Position numbers and translations under genes: made by a program. A DNA stretch of 64,000 bases, from NCBI GenBank assembly GCA_015832175.1, contig WJXW01000002.1, positions 2,852,001 through 2,916,000 of the forward strand, written 5' to 3'. The stretch comes from Paraphaeosphaeria minitans (Eukaryota; Ascomycota; Dothideomycetes; Pleosporales; Didymosphaeriaceae). Of the stretch, positions 23,423 to 35,132 are shown piece after piece (positions within the stretch are counted from its first letter, which is position 1; every line of letters starts with the position of its first letter). The notes under the pieces are model-generated. The model ran no database searches. It saw nothing but the letters and a program-made list of their open reading frames with translations, and had not been told where the DNA came from.

Positions 23423-24895
23423 TCATCCTAGCCACCCCTTGACTACATTTTCTAATGCCTTGATAGCTTTGTACTGCGCATCCATCTTCCTGACTTTTGT
23501 CTCCGCCCCCTTCATCTTCCCAGCAATCGTACTGGTCGATACATACCTTCCCTCCCTAATTATTTTCAACCTACTCAAACGATTCTCCATCTCCTTGACA
23601 CGAAGTAACTTATGCATAACACCCGTCAAATTGTCACTGCCAAAGAACAAGTTCTTGTCGAACGAGCAAAGTTGCGCGTATTTGCGCGTGATCTTTGCCA
23701 GCATGCGCAGCGCTCGGCCCTGTCTCTGCCCACAGGATTTTCGCCCGCGGCGCGACATGATAATGCTGGTGAGCTGCCACCGGAGACGCATGTGCAGCCC
23801 GTACACGGCGACGGCGGAGTTGTTGGCGGCGAGGGCCATGTTTGCGCGGAGGCTTATCACGGTGAGTGTTTCGTTGATGGATTTCGCCAGCAAAGCGGTG
23901 ATCCCGAAGATCTTGTTCGCAAGGACCGCGATTATGAGTCTTTGAGGTGTGAGGTCGATCCGGTCCTGCAGGCTGTCGATGATGACCTGAATCTGGCGAG
24001 TGGTCTCAGATAGCCCGGCAATGAGGCGTCTGGGCGTGAGGCGGACGTTCATAAGACGGAGAGTGCCGGTGTTGTAGCTTTTGCCGCCGACGCCACCAGG
24101 CGCGCCCCTGGGTACGAGGATGGTGTCTTCGAGTCCGTTCCTGTAGATTCTGTTCATCCTGATCGTGGCCATCACGTTCTCAAAGTCCTTCGCGTACATG
24201 CCAATCCAATGCGCGCTCTCATTCGTTGCGCTTTCGAGCCATGATACAAAACCTCTCGAGATATCGGTTGCAACCTTCCTAAATAGAAAGGGTTCATCAT
24301 CCCTATTTCTTCGAACAGCGGCCGTAGCTTTGTGGTATTGGTACGTAGGGTCCTCGACTTCTTCGACGGAATCCGAGAGCGTTTTGAGCACGAGTGGGAG
24401 AAATGTCAGAGGCAGAGGCTTCATCTTAGGCTTGGGCTGGCGCACAGCGAGGCCCGTACGGAGGCCGTTCTGTCGCCGGACCTGGTTTATGAGCTCTCGA
24501 TGTATTTTAACGTAGCGAGCGACTTTTCGGTCCACGCGGCGGAGGCTGTCGGTGCAGTATGCCAGCTCGTCTCTTGGTGGAGTGTCGAGTTTGTAGAAGC
24601 GGATCAGCGGCTGTTCAGGTACCGGAACTTTTGCTGTCTGTTCTAGTCGGCCGATGTCGTGGGGAATTTTTCGAATTGCAGTAGTACGTTCAGAGATTTG
24701 TTGTGGGCCAGGTGAAGGATGTGCTGCGAGGATCTGCGTCTGCTCTCTTGTAGCCATCGACTGTTTTGGAGGCCTTTGCCGTGTGGCCAGCAGCCCTGTT
24801 GCAATCTCGTCTTCTCGCGACGTGTACGGTTCTGTTCCGACTGCCTCCGAGAGACTTTCAGAGATTGAATTATCCAGGCCCAAGAATCGTGGCAT
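23423..24895 (-). CDS. hypothetical protein, 490 aa
   Basis: A 490-codon frame starts at ATG 24895 (MPRFLGLDNSISESLSEAVG). The first 150 residues are polar and Pro/Gln-rich. The middle (about 150-330) has ordered-looking sequence such as PLVLKTLSDSVEEVEDPTYQYHK and RGFVSWLESATNESAHWIGMY. A hydrophobic helical stretch follows (LIIAVLANKIFGITALLAKS, then MALAANNSAVAVYGLHMRL). The C-terminus is strongly basic (MSRRGRKSCGQRQGRALRML). There are no recognised domains. Intact length without a stop in a region of average composition supports a real gene. Its start lies only about 105 bp from the stop of the neighbouring FIST-domain gene on the same strand. The product could be associated with a membrane or mitochondria; that is only inference. 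Confidence 0.6.
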   Translation of the reverse strand: MPRFLGLDNSISESLSEAVGTEPYTSREDEIATGLLATRQRPPKQSMATREQTQILAAHPSPGPQQISERTTAIRKIPHDIGRLEQTAKVPVPEQPLIRFYKLDTPPRDELAYCTDSLRRVDRKVARYVKIHRELINQVRRQNGLRTGLAVRQPKPKMKPLPLTFLPLVLKTLSDSVEEVEDPTYQYHKATAAVRRNRDDEPFLFRKVATDISRGFVSWLESATNESAHWIGMYAKDFENVMATIRMNRIYRNGLEDTILVPRGAPGGVGGKSYNTGTLRLMNVRLTPRRLIAGLSETTRQIQVIIDSLQDRIDLTPQRLIIAVLANKIFGITALLAKSINETLTVISLRANMALAANNSAVAVYGLHMRLRWQLTSIIMSRRGRKSCGQRQGRALRMLAKITRKYAQLCSFDKNLFFGSDNLTGVMHKLLRVKEMENRLSRLKIIREGRYVSTSTIAGKMKGAETKVRKMDAQYKAIKALENVVKGWLG

Positions 24896-25000
24896 GGAAT
24901 CCCCGTACAAGGTTTTGGCCAAGTCAAGGTCATAGCGAGAAGGCCTAGATTCATGGCAATCACGAAAGGACTACTCTTCCATTAGATACAGTACATACGA

Positions 25001-26827
25001 TTACTTGTTCTGACCACCTACATCCACGTCGTCTTCTGAGCTACTATCGGTCCTCCATTTCAGCACGGAGAAGCGTGAAAAAGGTACATCAACTGTGCTT
25101 GTTCCAACGGTCGCGAAGTCGTCTCGCTGTCCGAGCTTGAAACGGCGACTGATGACCATGCCTCCCTCCGCCAATCCACCGAAAGTGGACTTGAAAACGG
25201 AAATTTCGTTCCTTCCTGCTGTCTCAGTCTCCCCAAGAACAACCGGCATGGCGTCGGTAGTACTCGGGATAGTTCCGAGCTCCAGGCCCCACACTTGCTC
25301 GCCACCGTGACTGTAAGCAATGATCCCATCCTTCGCGGGAACCGACGGAGAGATGAAGAACTGGACCCAGTCCCCAGGCCGAGCAATTTGTTGGAGAGCC
25401 GAGTCAAGATCAGGGCCTTCTTCGCCAAAGTATTCATCAAAGTCTTCCTCCAAGTGTTCCCCAGGGTCACTTAATCCATCTGCAAAGTTGAACACCCTAG
25501 TGGGAATAGGATCCAGCGAGAGAAGGCCGGCTTTCTTACCCCAGCCACCTCCACCGCTTAGCACACGATGCAAACGAGCACCCTGTTTGAGGGCAGCCGG
25601 CACCAATGGAGACCAACAGGGAGGATCTTGCTTCCACAAGTTCTCCCATTGCTTTTCTTCACTCTGGCCCTGAAGAGAAAAATATGTCTCTTCACTGCCG
25701 TGCAGTATGTTGTGATCGGGACCCATCACGAGAGCCCAGACAGTGGTCGTCTGCGACGGCTCACCACGGGTGCTGAAGTATCTCGGCACTTGTTGCTCCA
25801 ACTCCAGAGAAGCCGTGACGCTTGTGCCATGCGGGCCTGTAACTCTGCGAAGGATATTGCCCATACTTGCCTCTACCTTGCGCGGCTTGGATAAAGGAAC
25901 AAGAGGCACACTCAATACGGTGGACTGTGTCTCGTTCTCTACTTGCATTCGGATTCCGTGATGCGAGATGTTCCGCTTCTCTTTCAATGTCAATTCATTT
26001 GAGCCTTTTGCTTTCTCCCAAGTCGAGTATGTCATCGTCGTGGGCGAGCCAGTCTGGAACACAGTGTTGGCTAGCGGTAGCCGAACAATATCGCTAAAGT
26101 GGCCGCCGTCATCGTCGGATCCTTTAAAAGTCACGAAACTGATGGCTGCTTTGTCCAGGCCAACGTCGGAGGAAGTTGGCAGAGAATCAGACGAGCTGAG
26201 GGTAGCATATGCAATCCCTTCCTGCCCGGTTTCCTGAACAGTTGGGTCTTGTATCCGCTGCCGGACTTCGTCTCCTATGTTGGCAATATTCCCGACTGGC
26301 CGCGATACGGGCAGCTTGTCGACAACGGCGCAAAGTGCGTGTATCCGAGCGTATGGAGTCTCAGTGCGATCCAGGAGGTGTGCGTAGGTGCGTTGGAGGG
26401 CTTTTTGGAGAAAGACATGGTCCTTCAAGAGCCATGTCGCGAATGAGGGCGTCACGAAGAAGACGGTGAAACGATCTTTGAACACGCGTTGTCGTAGTAT
26501 AGGCTTGATGTGAGCGATCAAATCCTCCGGACGCTGTTGCCATTAGCATTTCTCTTGATCCAGGTCCATTAGAGTAGTCCTTACTGTATTCGCGACTGAT
26601 GACGGAACGATGATAGCGCTGTTGATATTTCCTAACGGTGTCTTTGCACCTTCCCGGACAGCGCTTTGGGCGTAAAGGCGCAGGTTTCGAGGGCCGCCAA
26701 AGCGCTGGCTGCGGCAGAGGTCACCGGAGACGGATCGCGAACAACCCCAGGCGTGCCATTGTCGCGCAACCCAAGGAGGCATAGGTGGGTTCAATTGACG
26801 CAAAGTTGCTGGACGTCTGGAGATCAT
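25001..26827 (-). CDS. FIST-domain-like, probably mitochondrial protein (2 exons, 591 aa)
   Basis: Exon 1 (26585-26827) encodes MISRRPATLRQLNPPMPPW and further Arg-rich, acid-free sequence typical of a mitochondrial presequence. A 51-bp intron (26534-26584, donor GTAAGG, acceptor CAG) then leads to exon 2 (25001-26533). The intron length is a multiple of three but contains an in-frame TAA, so it must be removed. The core shows LPLANTVFQTG, a GNILRRV segment, a TTVWALVMG strand, and a striking LSGGGGWGKKAGLLSLDP (about residue 390). Fungal proteins annotated with a FIST domain share this series, which is my basis for the name. FIST proteins are thought to be sensory or ligand-binding; the role of the fungal members is unknown. 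It could also be called a conserved fungal protein. Confidence 0.72.
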
Positions 26828-27525
26828 GATGCAGTTCCGCGCTAGCAGCCCAAGCTGACTAAGCTACCCGCTGTCACGTGCCGTCAATCTAGCTGGAGCC
26901 TCGTTGGACACCACGTGCGGGCGGGAGCGGAGCTGGAGAAGAGACACATCGACTTTGTTCTGGTCGGAACGCCGTGTTCCGTTGAGATGTCCGGTCTGAG
27001 AGAAAGACGATGCATGGTGCAATCGATGAAGGGTTTGACCATCTCCGAAGGCTGAGAGGTCCTGTAGGAAGGAGCATTAACGAGATAACGGTGGTGTCAC
27101 ACATGGCGATCTCATCTACCGTAGCTGCGTCGGACTACTGGTGCGCACGGACCGTCATCTTTTGAGGCTCCGCTGAAGACGCAGGCAAGGGCGAATCGCA
27201 GATTGGCAGACGACAGCTGGCATCCCTCATCCCCCTGCCGTGCCCTGCCTTGTCCTGTCCTGTCCTGTCCTGCTCAGCAGCCCTGGAGACCGACGTCGTC
27301 TCGGCCGCTTCTGCGCACTCTCGCCAGTAAATATACACATCCCTTCCGCCAGCGCCCCCAGCCCTCGGAGCGCACACCCGGCCTCACCCCCAGAAATCTC
27401 AACGGTGTCCCGTTCGCGCCTGCCCGCGCACCCACGCCGTACCTGCCCTCTTCGAATCTGATGCGACATCCATAGAACTCTTTCGTCACCGGCAGCGCAC
27501 CGCCGCTTCTCTCCTTGTCGCCAAG
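26828..27525. other. divergent promoter region FIST gene / ANP1, 0.7 kb
   Basis: The two starts face away from each other. The ANP1 side is pyrimidine-rich (C/T), as is common upstream of well-expressed fungal genes, and contains the pentanucleotide repeat at 27251-27272. Confidence 0.5.
27251..27272. repeat. (TGTCC)4 microsatellite
   Basis: Four exact TGTCC copies lie in the C/T-rich leader region of ANP1. Confidence 0.9.
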
Positions 27526-28685
27526 ATGCCCTCTCCACGCTCGTTACGCCGCCAGAACCCCATCACGCTTGTCCTTGCGGGCATCCTGTGCATTGGCTTC
27601 TTCATATTCATCTTCTCCAGCAATGACGCCACCGCGGCATCGTCAGGCCAGGCGGCCGGCCGCACATCTTCTAGCGTCTTGTCTCCGCCATCGATGCCCT
27701 TCCGCAAATCCAGAGCAAACGAGCTGCACTCGGCCCCGCCCGTCGAGCATTACTTCATGAACAACGTCACCCAGTCGCGCAACCCGGCCGAGAACAAGGA
27801 GAAGGTGCTCATCTTGACGCCGCTTGCGCGCTTCTACCAGGCATACTGGGACAACCTCAACAAAATCGCCTACCCGCACGATCTCATTTCGCTTGGTTTC
27901 ATCATCCCCAAGACCAAGGAAGGCAACCAGGCATACGCCGACTTACAGAAGCAGGTCACCAAGACGCAGAGCGGGCCCAAAGCCAAGCGTTTTGCGAGCA
28001 TTACCATTCTCCGTCAGGATACAGAGAATCCTCTGATGTCCCAGAACGAGGCGGAAAGGCACAAGATGGAGCACCAGAAGGCACGTCGGGGAGCCATGGC
28101 AAAAGCACGGAACTCGCTTCTCTTCACCACGCTGGGACCAACCACTTCCTGGGTTCTTTGGCTGGACGCCGACATCGTCGAGTTCCCTCCGACGCTGATT
28201 CAGGATTTAGCCGACTATGACGCACCTATTGTTGCGCCCAACTGCTTCCAGCGCTATTACAACAACGAGAAGAAGGCTATGGATGTGAGGCCTTATGATT
28301 ACAACAATTGGATCGATAGCTCGACAGCAAAGGAAATGGCCGCCAAGATGGGCAAGGACGACATTCTGCTGGAGGGATATGTCGAGATGCCAACCTACCG
28401 CACGTTGATGGCTATGATGCACGACCCTTCGGCCGACCCTGGCACCAAAATCAAGCTCGATGGTGTAGGTGGTGCTGCTCTCCTTGTTAAGGCGGACGTC
28501 CACCGAGATGGAGCCATGTTCCCACCTTTCCCATTCTACCACCTGATCGAAACCGAGGGCTTTGCAAAGATGGCGAAGCGACTGAACTGGGACAGCTACG
28601 GTCTGCCGAATTATCTTGTAAGCTTCACCTCAACTTTAATTGATTCCGATCCTAAGATCTATAGGTATACCACTATAACGAGTGA
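27526..28685 (+). CDS. ANP1: Anp1-type alpha-1,6-mannosyltransferase subunit (2 exons, 370 aa)
   Basis: Exons 27526-28617 and 28665-28685 flank a 47-bp intron (GTAAGC donor, ATAG acceptor). The tiny second exon supplies the conserved end VYHYNE, so the longer read-through frame is wrong. The protein is a type II Golgi membrane protein: short cytosolic tail (MPSPRSLRRQNPI), one membrane helix (TLVLAGILCIGFFIFIFSS), stem, then the GT62 domain with VLILTPLARFYQAYWDNL, TTSWVLWLDADIVEFPPTLI (DAD metal-binding motif, about residue 218) and PNCFQRYY. Anp1, Mnn9 and Van1 build the backbone of outer-chain N-glycan mannan in the cis-Golgi (M-Pol complexes). Similarity to Anp1 rather than Mnn9 is judged from the motifs and length. 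Confidence 0.92.
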
Positions 28686-29432
28686 ACGCTCGCCGAGGAA
28701 CTACATTTTGTCTGGACTGTTTTGGCGAGCATTGCGCGGCGTTTTCGGCTTGTGGAGGCTTCCGACGTACTTTATGCACCTTTCAAGAGTTCGGATCTTG
28801 TCGAATGTATCAACTATGTGTTTTTCTATTTCTTTTTTGACCTTGTCTGGACCCAACTATAAGAGTACCGCGTCGGCGGTAGGATGTCCAAATGTTGAAC
28901 CATCTACGGATCAATGGCATGTTGTGTTCAAATTGGCCAGTGCTTCATTACTTTGTGCGGACACCTTCACGAATTGTCATCGAGTCTTGTAGTGTTCTTT
29001 TCTTCTATAGGCACCATTTTCTGCAACCGATGTTGGAACTACTACCTACAACATGAGCTTCGCCGAGACCCGACAGCGGGACGTCCCGCATCCATCCATG
29101 GAAGCAACGCACGTGCGCGAACAGCATACGCTCAGTTTTGCCCCACGATCGATGCATATCGCGCCCTCTACTGTTTGAACACATGAGAATTCAAGGAGCC
29201 AGCTTCCTGAGTCCCCATACCAAGACGACGCGTGATCCTCCCTATCATAGGTAGGTCAGTGCTCCCCCGCGACCGCCCGCAATGGCGTCAACTCCTCCCG
29301 CAAGCACGCACCCGCACTACACCATTCCCAGTTCCTCCCCTCTGCCTCCCCGCCCGCCACGCTCGAAAATGTGCAAGCCAATCCCGCTTTGTTGACGTCG
29401 ATAATGCAGGCCCAACAAATCCCTGACGCCCA
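28686..29432. other. intergenic region, 0.75 kb
   Basis: 3' flank of ANP1 and promoter of the DUF202 gene. No feature is recognised. Confidence 0.45.
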
Positions 29433-30392
29433 ATGGCCGGTCTAGATCCGGCCCGCGTGAACAATCGCGAATCCTCATCCGTAGACCATGCGAAGGCTCC
29501 CCGACCTTTGCTGGACCGCAAGAGCGTTTCCTTTGCAGACGCGGATGCCACCACAGAGTCTTCTTCTACGAGCCGGAAACGGACTCCCTGCCTAAGAGTA
29601 GACGACAAGGATAGGCACCACGACAAGGACGGCGCGGCACGAGCGATGTCGAACTCGAACTCGAACTCAGACGAGTCGGCGCCGATAATGCGGGGCACAT
29701 GCAATGGGAAGGATTACAATGCTATATCGCCACGGTTACATGCGATATCTACTGGTGCGGACTCGGAGACCCGGCAGGAAGGCACGAATAGGCAGCGGGT
29801 ACATGAGCAGCAGCTGGCAGAACGAGAGGCGGCAGATGTAGAGCAGAAAGAGGGGACGTTCTGGGCGGGGTTCTGGGAAAAGTACGGCAGCGTGGAGCTG
29901 GAGAATAAAGGGTCCGTCGCGAGGGATCACCTGGCACTGGGTATGTCGACCTAATGTTACCCTAGGCCCGTCTATATCATGCCATACTGTCACCGCAAAT
30001 GCTCAAATGGGCCATGCTAACCGCGCACCACAGAACGCACTTTCCTCGCCTGGCTCCGCACCTCCCTCTCCTTTGCCTCCATCGGCATCGCCGTCACGCA
30101 GCTCTTCCGCCTCAACTCATCCCTATCCGATCCCTCTTCCCACACGGGCGAATCCCCCACCACGCATCTCCGCCATGTCGGCAAGCCCCTCGGCGCCACC
30201 TTCGTCGCCATCTCCATCGTAATCCTCGGCATCGGCTTCCACCGCTACTTCGAGGCTCAGCACTATGTCATTCGCGGCAAGTTCCCCGCGAGCAGGGGCA
30301 GCGTGATTGTGGTCAGTGTGATTGCTGGCGCATTGATACTGTGTAGCCTGATAGTTATCTTGGCGGTTGCGCCGGGGACATTCGAGAAGTAG
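29433..30392 (+). CDS. DUF202 membrane protein (2 exons, 288 aa)
   Basis: Exons 29433-29940 and 30034-30392 are separated by a 93-bp intron (GTATGT donor, GCTAAC branch, ACCACAG acceptor). The first 150 residues are charged and Ser-rich, probably cytosolic and disordered. The junction restores the DUF202 signature [20 protein letters not shown] (about residues 162-181). Three membrane helices follow: [32 protein letters not shown] and [23 protein letters not shown]202 proteins are small integral membrane proteins in bacteria and fungi, and the same domain anchors VTC polyphosphate polymerase subunits. The biochemical role of stand-alone members is unknown. The length is usual for fungal versions with an N-terminal extension. 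Confidence 0.88.
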
Positions 30393-30758
30393 GGAGAAAA
30401 AGCCAATGTAGGACCTTAGGAAGAGGGAGAAGGTTCGTTGCGTGCCTCGAGCATGAAGTTAGTATACACTGGTGGTGTAGAACATGATAAGACAGGGGAG
30501 TCACAAGTTGTTTCAAAAGAGTAATAGTGATTGAAGTGGGTATCTCAATTAGGTCCCGTAACTTGCTCAAATCTGTCCACTGAGTTGAAAGAACATCACC
30601 TTCTCTGCGATGCTGCAGTATGACGAACATTTTGGCCATATCTTTCTGTCTCGTGCTTATTTCGTCCACCATCATAATCCGCTAATTCTCGCCCTTTATA
30701 AGAACCTTGCAATCTCCTCCGGTGACGTCTCACGCGCTTCCTCCTCCCTTTCTCCCAC
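30393..30758. other. convergent intergenic region, 0.37 kb
   Basis: Shared 3' flanks of the DUF202 gene (+) and DBP5 (-); nothing else is seen. Confidence 0.5.
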
Positions 30759-32287
30759 CTATTCCGTCATCTCCACCGTGCTCTTGCCAGCACGGGAGTT
30801 TTTGATGACCTTGGTGATCGTCTCCTCGACCGTGTCCCAGTCATCCAAGGGCAGCGGCAGCACTTCCGTCTTGTAGTAGTCGGCAATGGCGTGGAGTTGC
30901 TCCCATGTCTGCCTATCGTGGATGAGCGTCAAAGCGACACCGACACGTCCAAAGCGACCGGTTCGACCGATGCGGTGGAGATAGGTCTCGGGGTCAGGAT
31001 CGCGGCCGTTAGCCATCGTGGGAACGTCGAAGTTGATGACCATAGTAACGGATTGAACATCGATACCACGAGCGAGAACATTGGTGGTGATGAGTACCTT
31101 GGCATCACCATTCCTGAAGGCGTCGATGACCCGGTCTCGCGCATCTCCGTCCAGGTTGCCGCTAAGTTGAGCAACCTTGTGTCCATCTGCAGTCATGCGC
31201 GCCTCGAGCTCTTCAGCGGTCTGCTTCTTTCGTACGAAGATGATCGATGAAGCCTGAGACATGAGACCGTAGAACTTAAGAAGCACATCGTATTTCTCGC
31301 GCTCCGATGGGCAGTCGATGCACAGCTGCTTGATGCCCTCGATGGTAAGCTCCTCGTGAGCCAGCGTGATGACGTTAGCGTTTGGCGCAAATCTCTGTGC
31401 GAAATTGATGACATGGTCAGGGAATGTCGCGGAGAACAGCACCGTCTGGAAACTACCCGGGATGAGTGCCTTCACACGCGTGCACTGCTCACCAAGACCA
31501 CCTTGATCCAACATGTTGTCAGCTTCATCAAGAACCAGGATCTTAATGCTCTTGGGGTCGAGGAGGCGCCGCCGAATCATGTCCATAGCGGTGCCTGGAG
31601 TACCAACAAGGACGTGAGCCTCGTATTTCATCCCGCGGCGTGAGGGGTCTGGGACGGCTGCCATCGTCTTTAGACCCTCGATAAATTGTCCCATGTGAGA
31701 GATGACGCCCAGAATTTGACGAGCGAGCTCCCGACTCGGTGCGAGAACGAGGGCTTGTGGCGCGACGTTATTGATATCGATGCGCGAGAGAATGTTCAGC
31801 GAGAAAGCGGCCGTCTTGCCTGTTCCGGATTGCGACTGGGCAATCATGTTCTGAGGCGGGTTGATGAGGAGCAGCGGAAGCGCCTTCTCTTGGATCTTGG
31901 AGGGCTTGCGGAAGTTCATCTGGTGAATACCCTTCAACAGCTCATCGGACCTGCCAGTGAATTAGCGGGCCTGGTTGCGAGTACATGCCTTGCTGGCGCG
32001 GGAGCACACAATTGAAGCTCCTCGAAGGTCTTGGCAGAAAACAGCGGATTATTGGGGTCGGCTTGGAGGTCCGCTAGTTTGACCTCGACCTTGAGTTCAG
32101 TGTCCGCAAGCGGGTTGCCATTGCCTGGTGATCCTGCGCCGTCGACCTGGTCGGCGGCGGGCTTCTCATCAGCGGGCTTCTCATCAGCAGGCTTCTCAGC
32201 AGCGGGAGCCTCAGTAACAGTTTCGGTGGACTCGGTGGGCTTCGAAACCTCGGCAGTGGGTGGCGGGGTGCTCTCTGCGGCTGCCAT
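30759..32287 (-). CDS. DBP5: DEAD-box RNA helicase Dbp5 (2 exons, 489 aa)
   Basis: Exon 1 (32010-32287) and exon 2 (30759-31950) join through a 59-bp intron (donor GTGTGC, acceptor GGCAG). The junction reads [19 protein letters not shown], matching the Q-motif lead-in of the family. Helicase motifs appear in order: [10 protein letters not shown] (motif I, about residue 140), [19 protein letters not shown] (motif II), FSATF (III), a RecA2 domain with ARGIDV and [11 protein letters not shown] (VI). The N-terminal 75 residues are acidic and Pro-rich, with PADEK repeated. Dbp5/DDX19 strips proteins from mRNA at the cytoplasmic face of nuclear pores, activated by Gle1 and InsP6. The gene is divergent from BZZ1 with 440 bp between starts. 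Confidence 0.96.
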
Positions 32288-32727
32288 GTTTGTCGGGCGT
32301 GTGGCGTGGGGATGTCGGTGTAGATGGACGCGCAGGCTGTTTCTGCATTGATCAATGGAAGTCAGTGACAAAGGAAAAAGAGAACGCGACTGCGGCGGAG
32401 TGAACAAGGGACCACACGTACGTCGAGCGGCCCGTGTGCGAGCTTCGAAGTTGGGGTTGAGGGCAGTGATTCGGAATTTGGTCAACATGGAAAGCGCGAT
32501 CCTGGCGGCATGGCGGGGCAGGTACGAGCGCACGGTCAGGCAACCACTAGGCCGGTTTAGGCACCCGCGTGCGTGAATGCTGCCCGCCGTCAACCCGCGG
32601 TGCCGTCGGCCCAGCCAACAGCCCAGCCAACGGCCCAGCCTTCGACTAGACCCCACGCCTGTTCTTCCTCCATGGGCTGTGCCGCTCTGCTGTACTCCAG
32701 GCTCTCCTCTGCACCGCTCGCAGCAGT
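32288..32727. other. bidirectional promoter DBP5/BZZ1, 0.44 kb
   Basis: A G+C-rich gap between two divergent start codons; both promoters must be here. No TATA box is evident, as usual for housekeeping genes. Confidence 0.5.
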
Positions 32728-35132
32728 ATGGAAGTTGACATTGCGCCCCAGTTCGGCGCCGAGTTGAAGGTACCGCCCATCCCGTCCATGGCGCACAATG
32801 TAGACTAAGTCAAGAACAACAGGATGGTTTCAAGAATGTCAACGCATGGGTACGTATGCCCGAGGCCCACGATGTGCTTGCACACACTCAACTCCCCGGC
32901 CCTTTCCCCCGGTCTTGTCTGCGGAGCTGATGGAACAATCTCAGGTCTCGGGCGGCATAGGTTGGCTGGATGACATCCAACAGTTCTACCGGGAGAGGAG
33001 TGTCATAGAGCGCGAATATGCGGCGAAGCTAAGCGCTCTGGCAAAGAAATACTATGAGAAGAAGGCGAGGAAGTCGAGCGCCTTGAGCGTGGGTGAGACT
33101 CCGACCGTGACCCCCGGCTCGCTGGAAAGCGCATCCATGACTACCTGGGGAGTCCAGCTATCAACGCTCGAGTCGCGTGCCTCCGAACACGACCAGTTCG
33201 CGACCGCGCTCGTTTCCAACCTCGCCGATCCCCTCAAGTTCTACGCTACACGATATGAAGAGCTGCGCAAGTTGCACGCTGATCATGCTGCAAGGCTGGA
33301 AAAGGAGCGCGACTCGACATATGGAGACCTGAGGAAGATGAAGGGAAAATATGACAGCGTCTGCCAGGAGGTGGAGAATCGCCGGAAGAAGACCGAGGGT
33401 GCATTCGACCATGGGAAGCAGAAGGCACGCAACGCATTTGAGCAACAACAGGGAGAAATGCGCAACGTCAAGAACACCTATGTCATCGCTATCAATGTCA
33501 CGAATAAACAGAAGGAGATGTACTACCACGAATACGTTCCTGAGGTACTTGACAGTCTTCAGGATCTGTCCGAGACGAGAGTCACAAAATTGAATTCCAT
33601 ATGGGCGCTCGCCGCGCAAATCGAGACGCAAACCCTCATGCGAAGTACCGACTTCCTGAAACATCTTTCTTCCGAGATTCCTCGAAATAACCCTGCGCTT
33701 GACTCCATGATGTTCGTCAGACACAACGCGGGTTCGTGGCAAGAGCCCGCCGACTTTCAGTTCGAACCAAGCCCAGTATGGCTGGACGACGGATCCATTG
33801 CAACCGACGAAGCAGCGGTCATTTTCCTTCGCAACGTTCTCACCAAGTCAAAGTCAGCGTTACAAGAGCATCGGCGTGAGCTGGACAAGAAAAGAAAAGA
33901 AGTGGAAGGTGCAAGAAAAGTGCGTCAAAACATCAGGGATGGCAAGGACAAGAGGGATGAAGTGGAAGTCGTGCGCGCAATTTTCGCTCTTCAGGAGAAT
34001 GTACACGAGGTCGAGCGCCAGAAGGTCAATGCCGAAGTAGAAGTGTCGACAATCACTTCCGTCGTGGGTGATTTGAGCTTGGGTGCTAGGAGCCACAACT
34101 TCAAGTCTCAAACTTTCAAGATACCCACAAATTGTGACCTGTGCGGAGATCGAATATGGGGGTTGTCCGCAAAAGGATTCGATTGCAAAGACTGTGGTTA
34201 TACGTGCCACAGTAAGTGTGAGCTCAAAGTTCCTGCCGACTGCCCTGGTGAACAGACCAAGGAAGAGAAGAAGAAGCTTAAGGAGGAGCGACAGAAATCC
34301 GCTGGCGCTGCGCCACCGCCGTCGAATGGCAATGCAGCAACAGCCAGCATGCCCGCTTTAAGTCGCAGCGACACAGTCAACTCGATGAACACGTTGAGCT
34401 CTGGCTACTCGGCGACGGCCAATCGATCTATCTCAGGTAGTCTGACGCCCACAAATGAAGAAGCTCCCGCACCGGAGAAGAAAGCAACGGTAGCAGCTCC
34501 TAGAAGGAACCGTATCGTTGCACCGCCACCTGCCCAGTACATCAAAAGCGATGACCCGGATATCTCACTACCGAGTCCGTCGAGATCTACGGATCAGAAA
34601 GGACGTATGCTCTACCCATACCAACAAGGCAGTGAGGGCGAGTTGACGGTGGCCGACGGCAGAGATGTCACAATTCTAGAACCCGACGGTAAGAACGCGG
34701 CACGTTCGGCACGTTTCAAAAAACGAACTAACAATGCGCTGCACAGACGGCACCGGTTGGATGAAAGTCCGCGCCGGCTCGAAAGAAGGGCTCGTGCCCG
34801 CATCCTACGTCGAAATTCTTCCCCTTACGCCTCCCTCATCCAATCGCCCCGATTCCACCTATTCAGCCTCCTCCGCATCATTAGCAGGAAGCGTCGTTGG
34901 TGGAGGCACTATTAAGAAGAAGGGTCCAGCAGTTGCACCCAAACGTGGTGCGAAGAAGCTAAGGTACGCAGAAGCAATGTACGACTATACGGCACAAAGC
35001 GATGCCGAGCATAGCATGTCGGAAGGTGAACGACTTGTCCTCATCAACATGGACGCTGGCGATGGATGGGCGGATGTTGAGAAGGATGGCGTGACGAGGA
35101 GCGTGCCAGCGAATTACCTCCAGCAAGTTTAG
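32728..35132 (+). CDS. BZZ1: Bzz1, F-BAR/C1/double-SH3 protein of actin patches (4 exons, 732 aa)
   Basis: Exons 32728-32769, 32823-32849, 32945-34688 and 34747-35132 join in frame. The first two are tiny and encode [14 protein letters not shown] and DGFKNVNAW, which match the expected family start. Exon 3 continues [19 protein letters not shown]. Order of domains: F-BAR (about 10-330, coiled coil), a C1 zinc finger (about 410-460: [19 protein letters not shown] through [13 protein letters not shown]), then SH3-1 (about 570-640, split by the last intron, [17 protein letters not shown]) and SH3-2 (about 675-732, [15 protein letters not shown]). An alternative acceptor 18 bp upstream at 32926 would add six residues. 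Bzz1 binds membranes and Las17/WASP, activating Arp2/3 at endocytic sites. Length and layout are typical. Confidence 0.94.

Noticed and set aside
24896..24922. upstream start for the 23.4-kb hypothetical gene
   Set aside because: It would need a TTG start codon; the first ATG is at 24895.
28618..28992. read-through extension of ANP1 beyond its last intron
   Set aside because: The extension has no similarity to the family, while splicing at GTAAGC gives the conserved VYHYNE ending.
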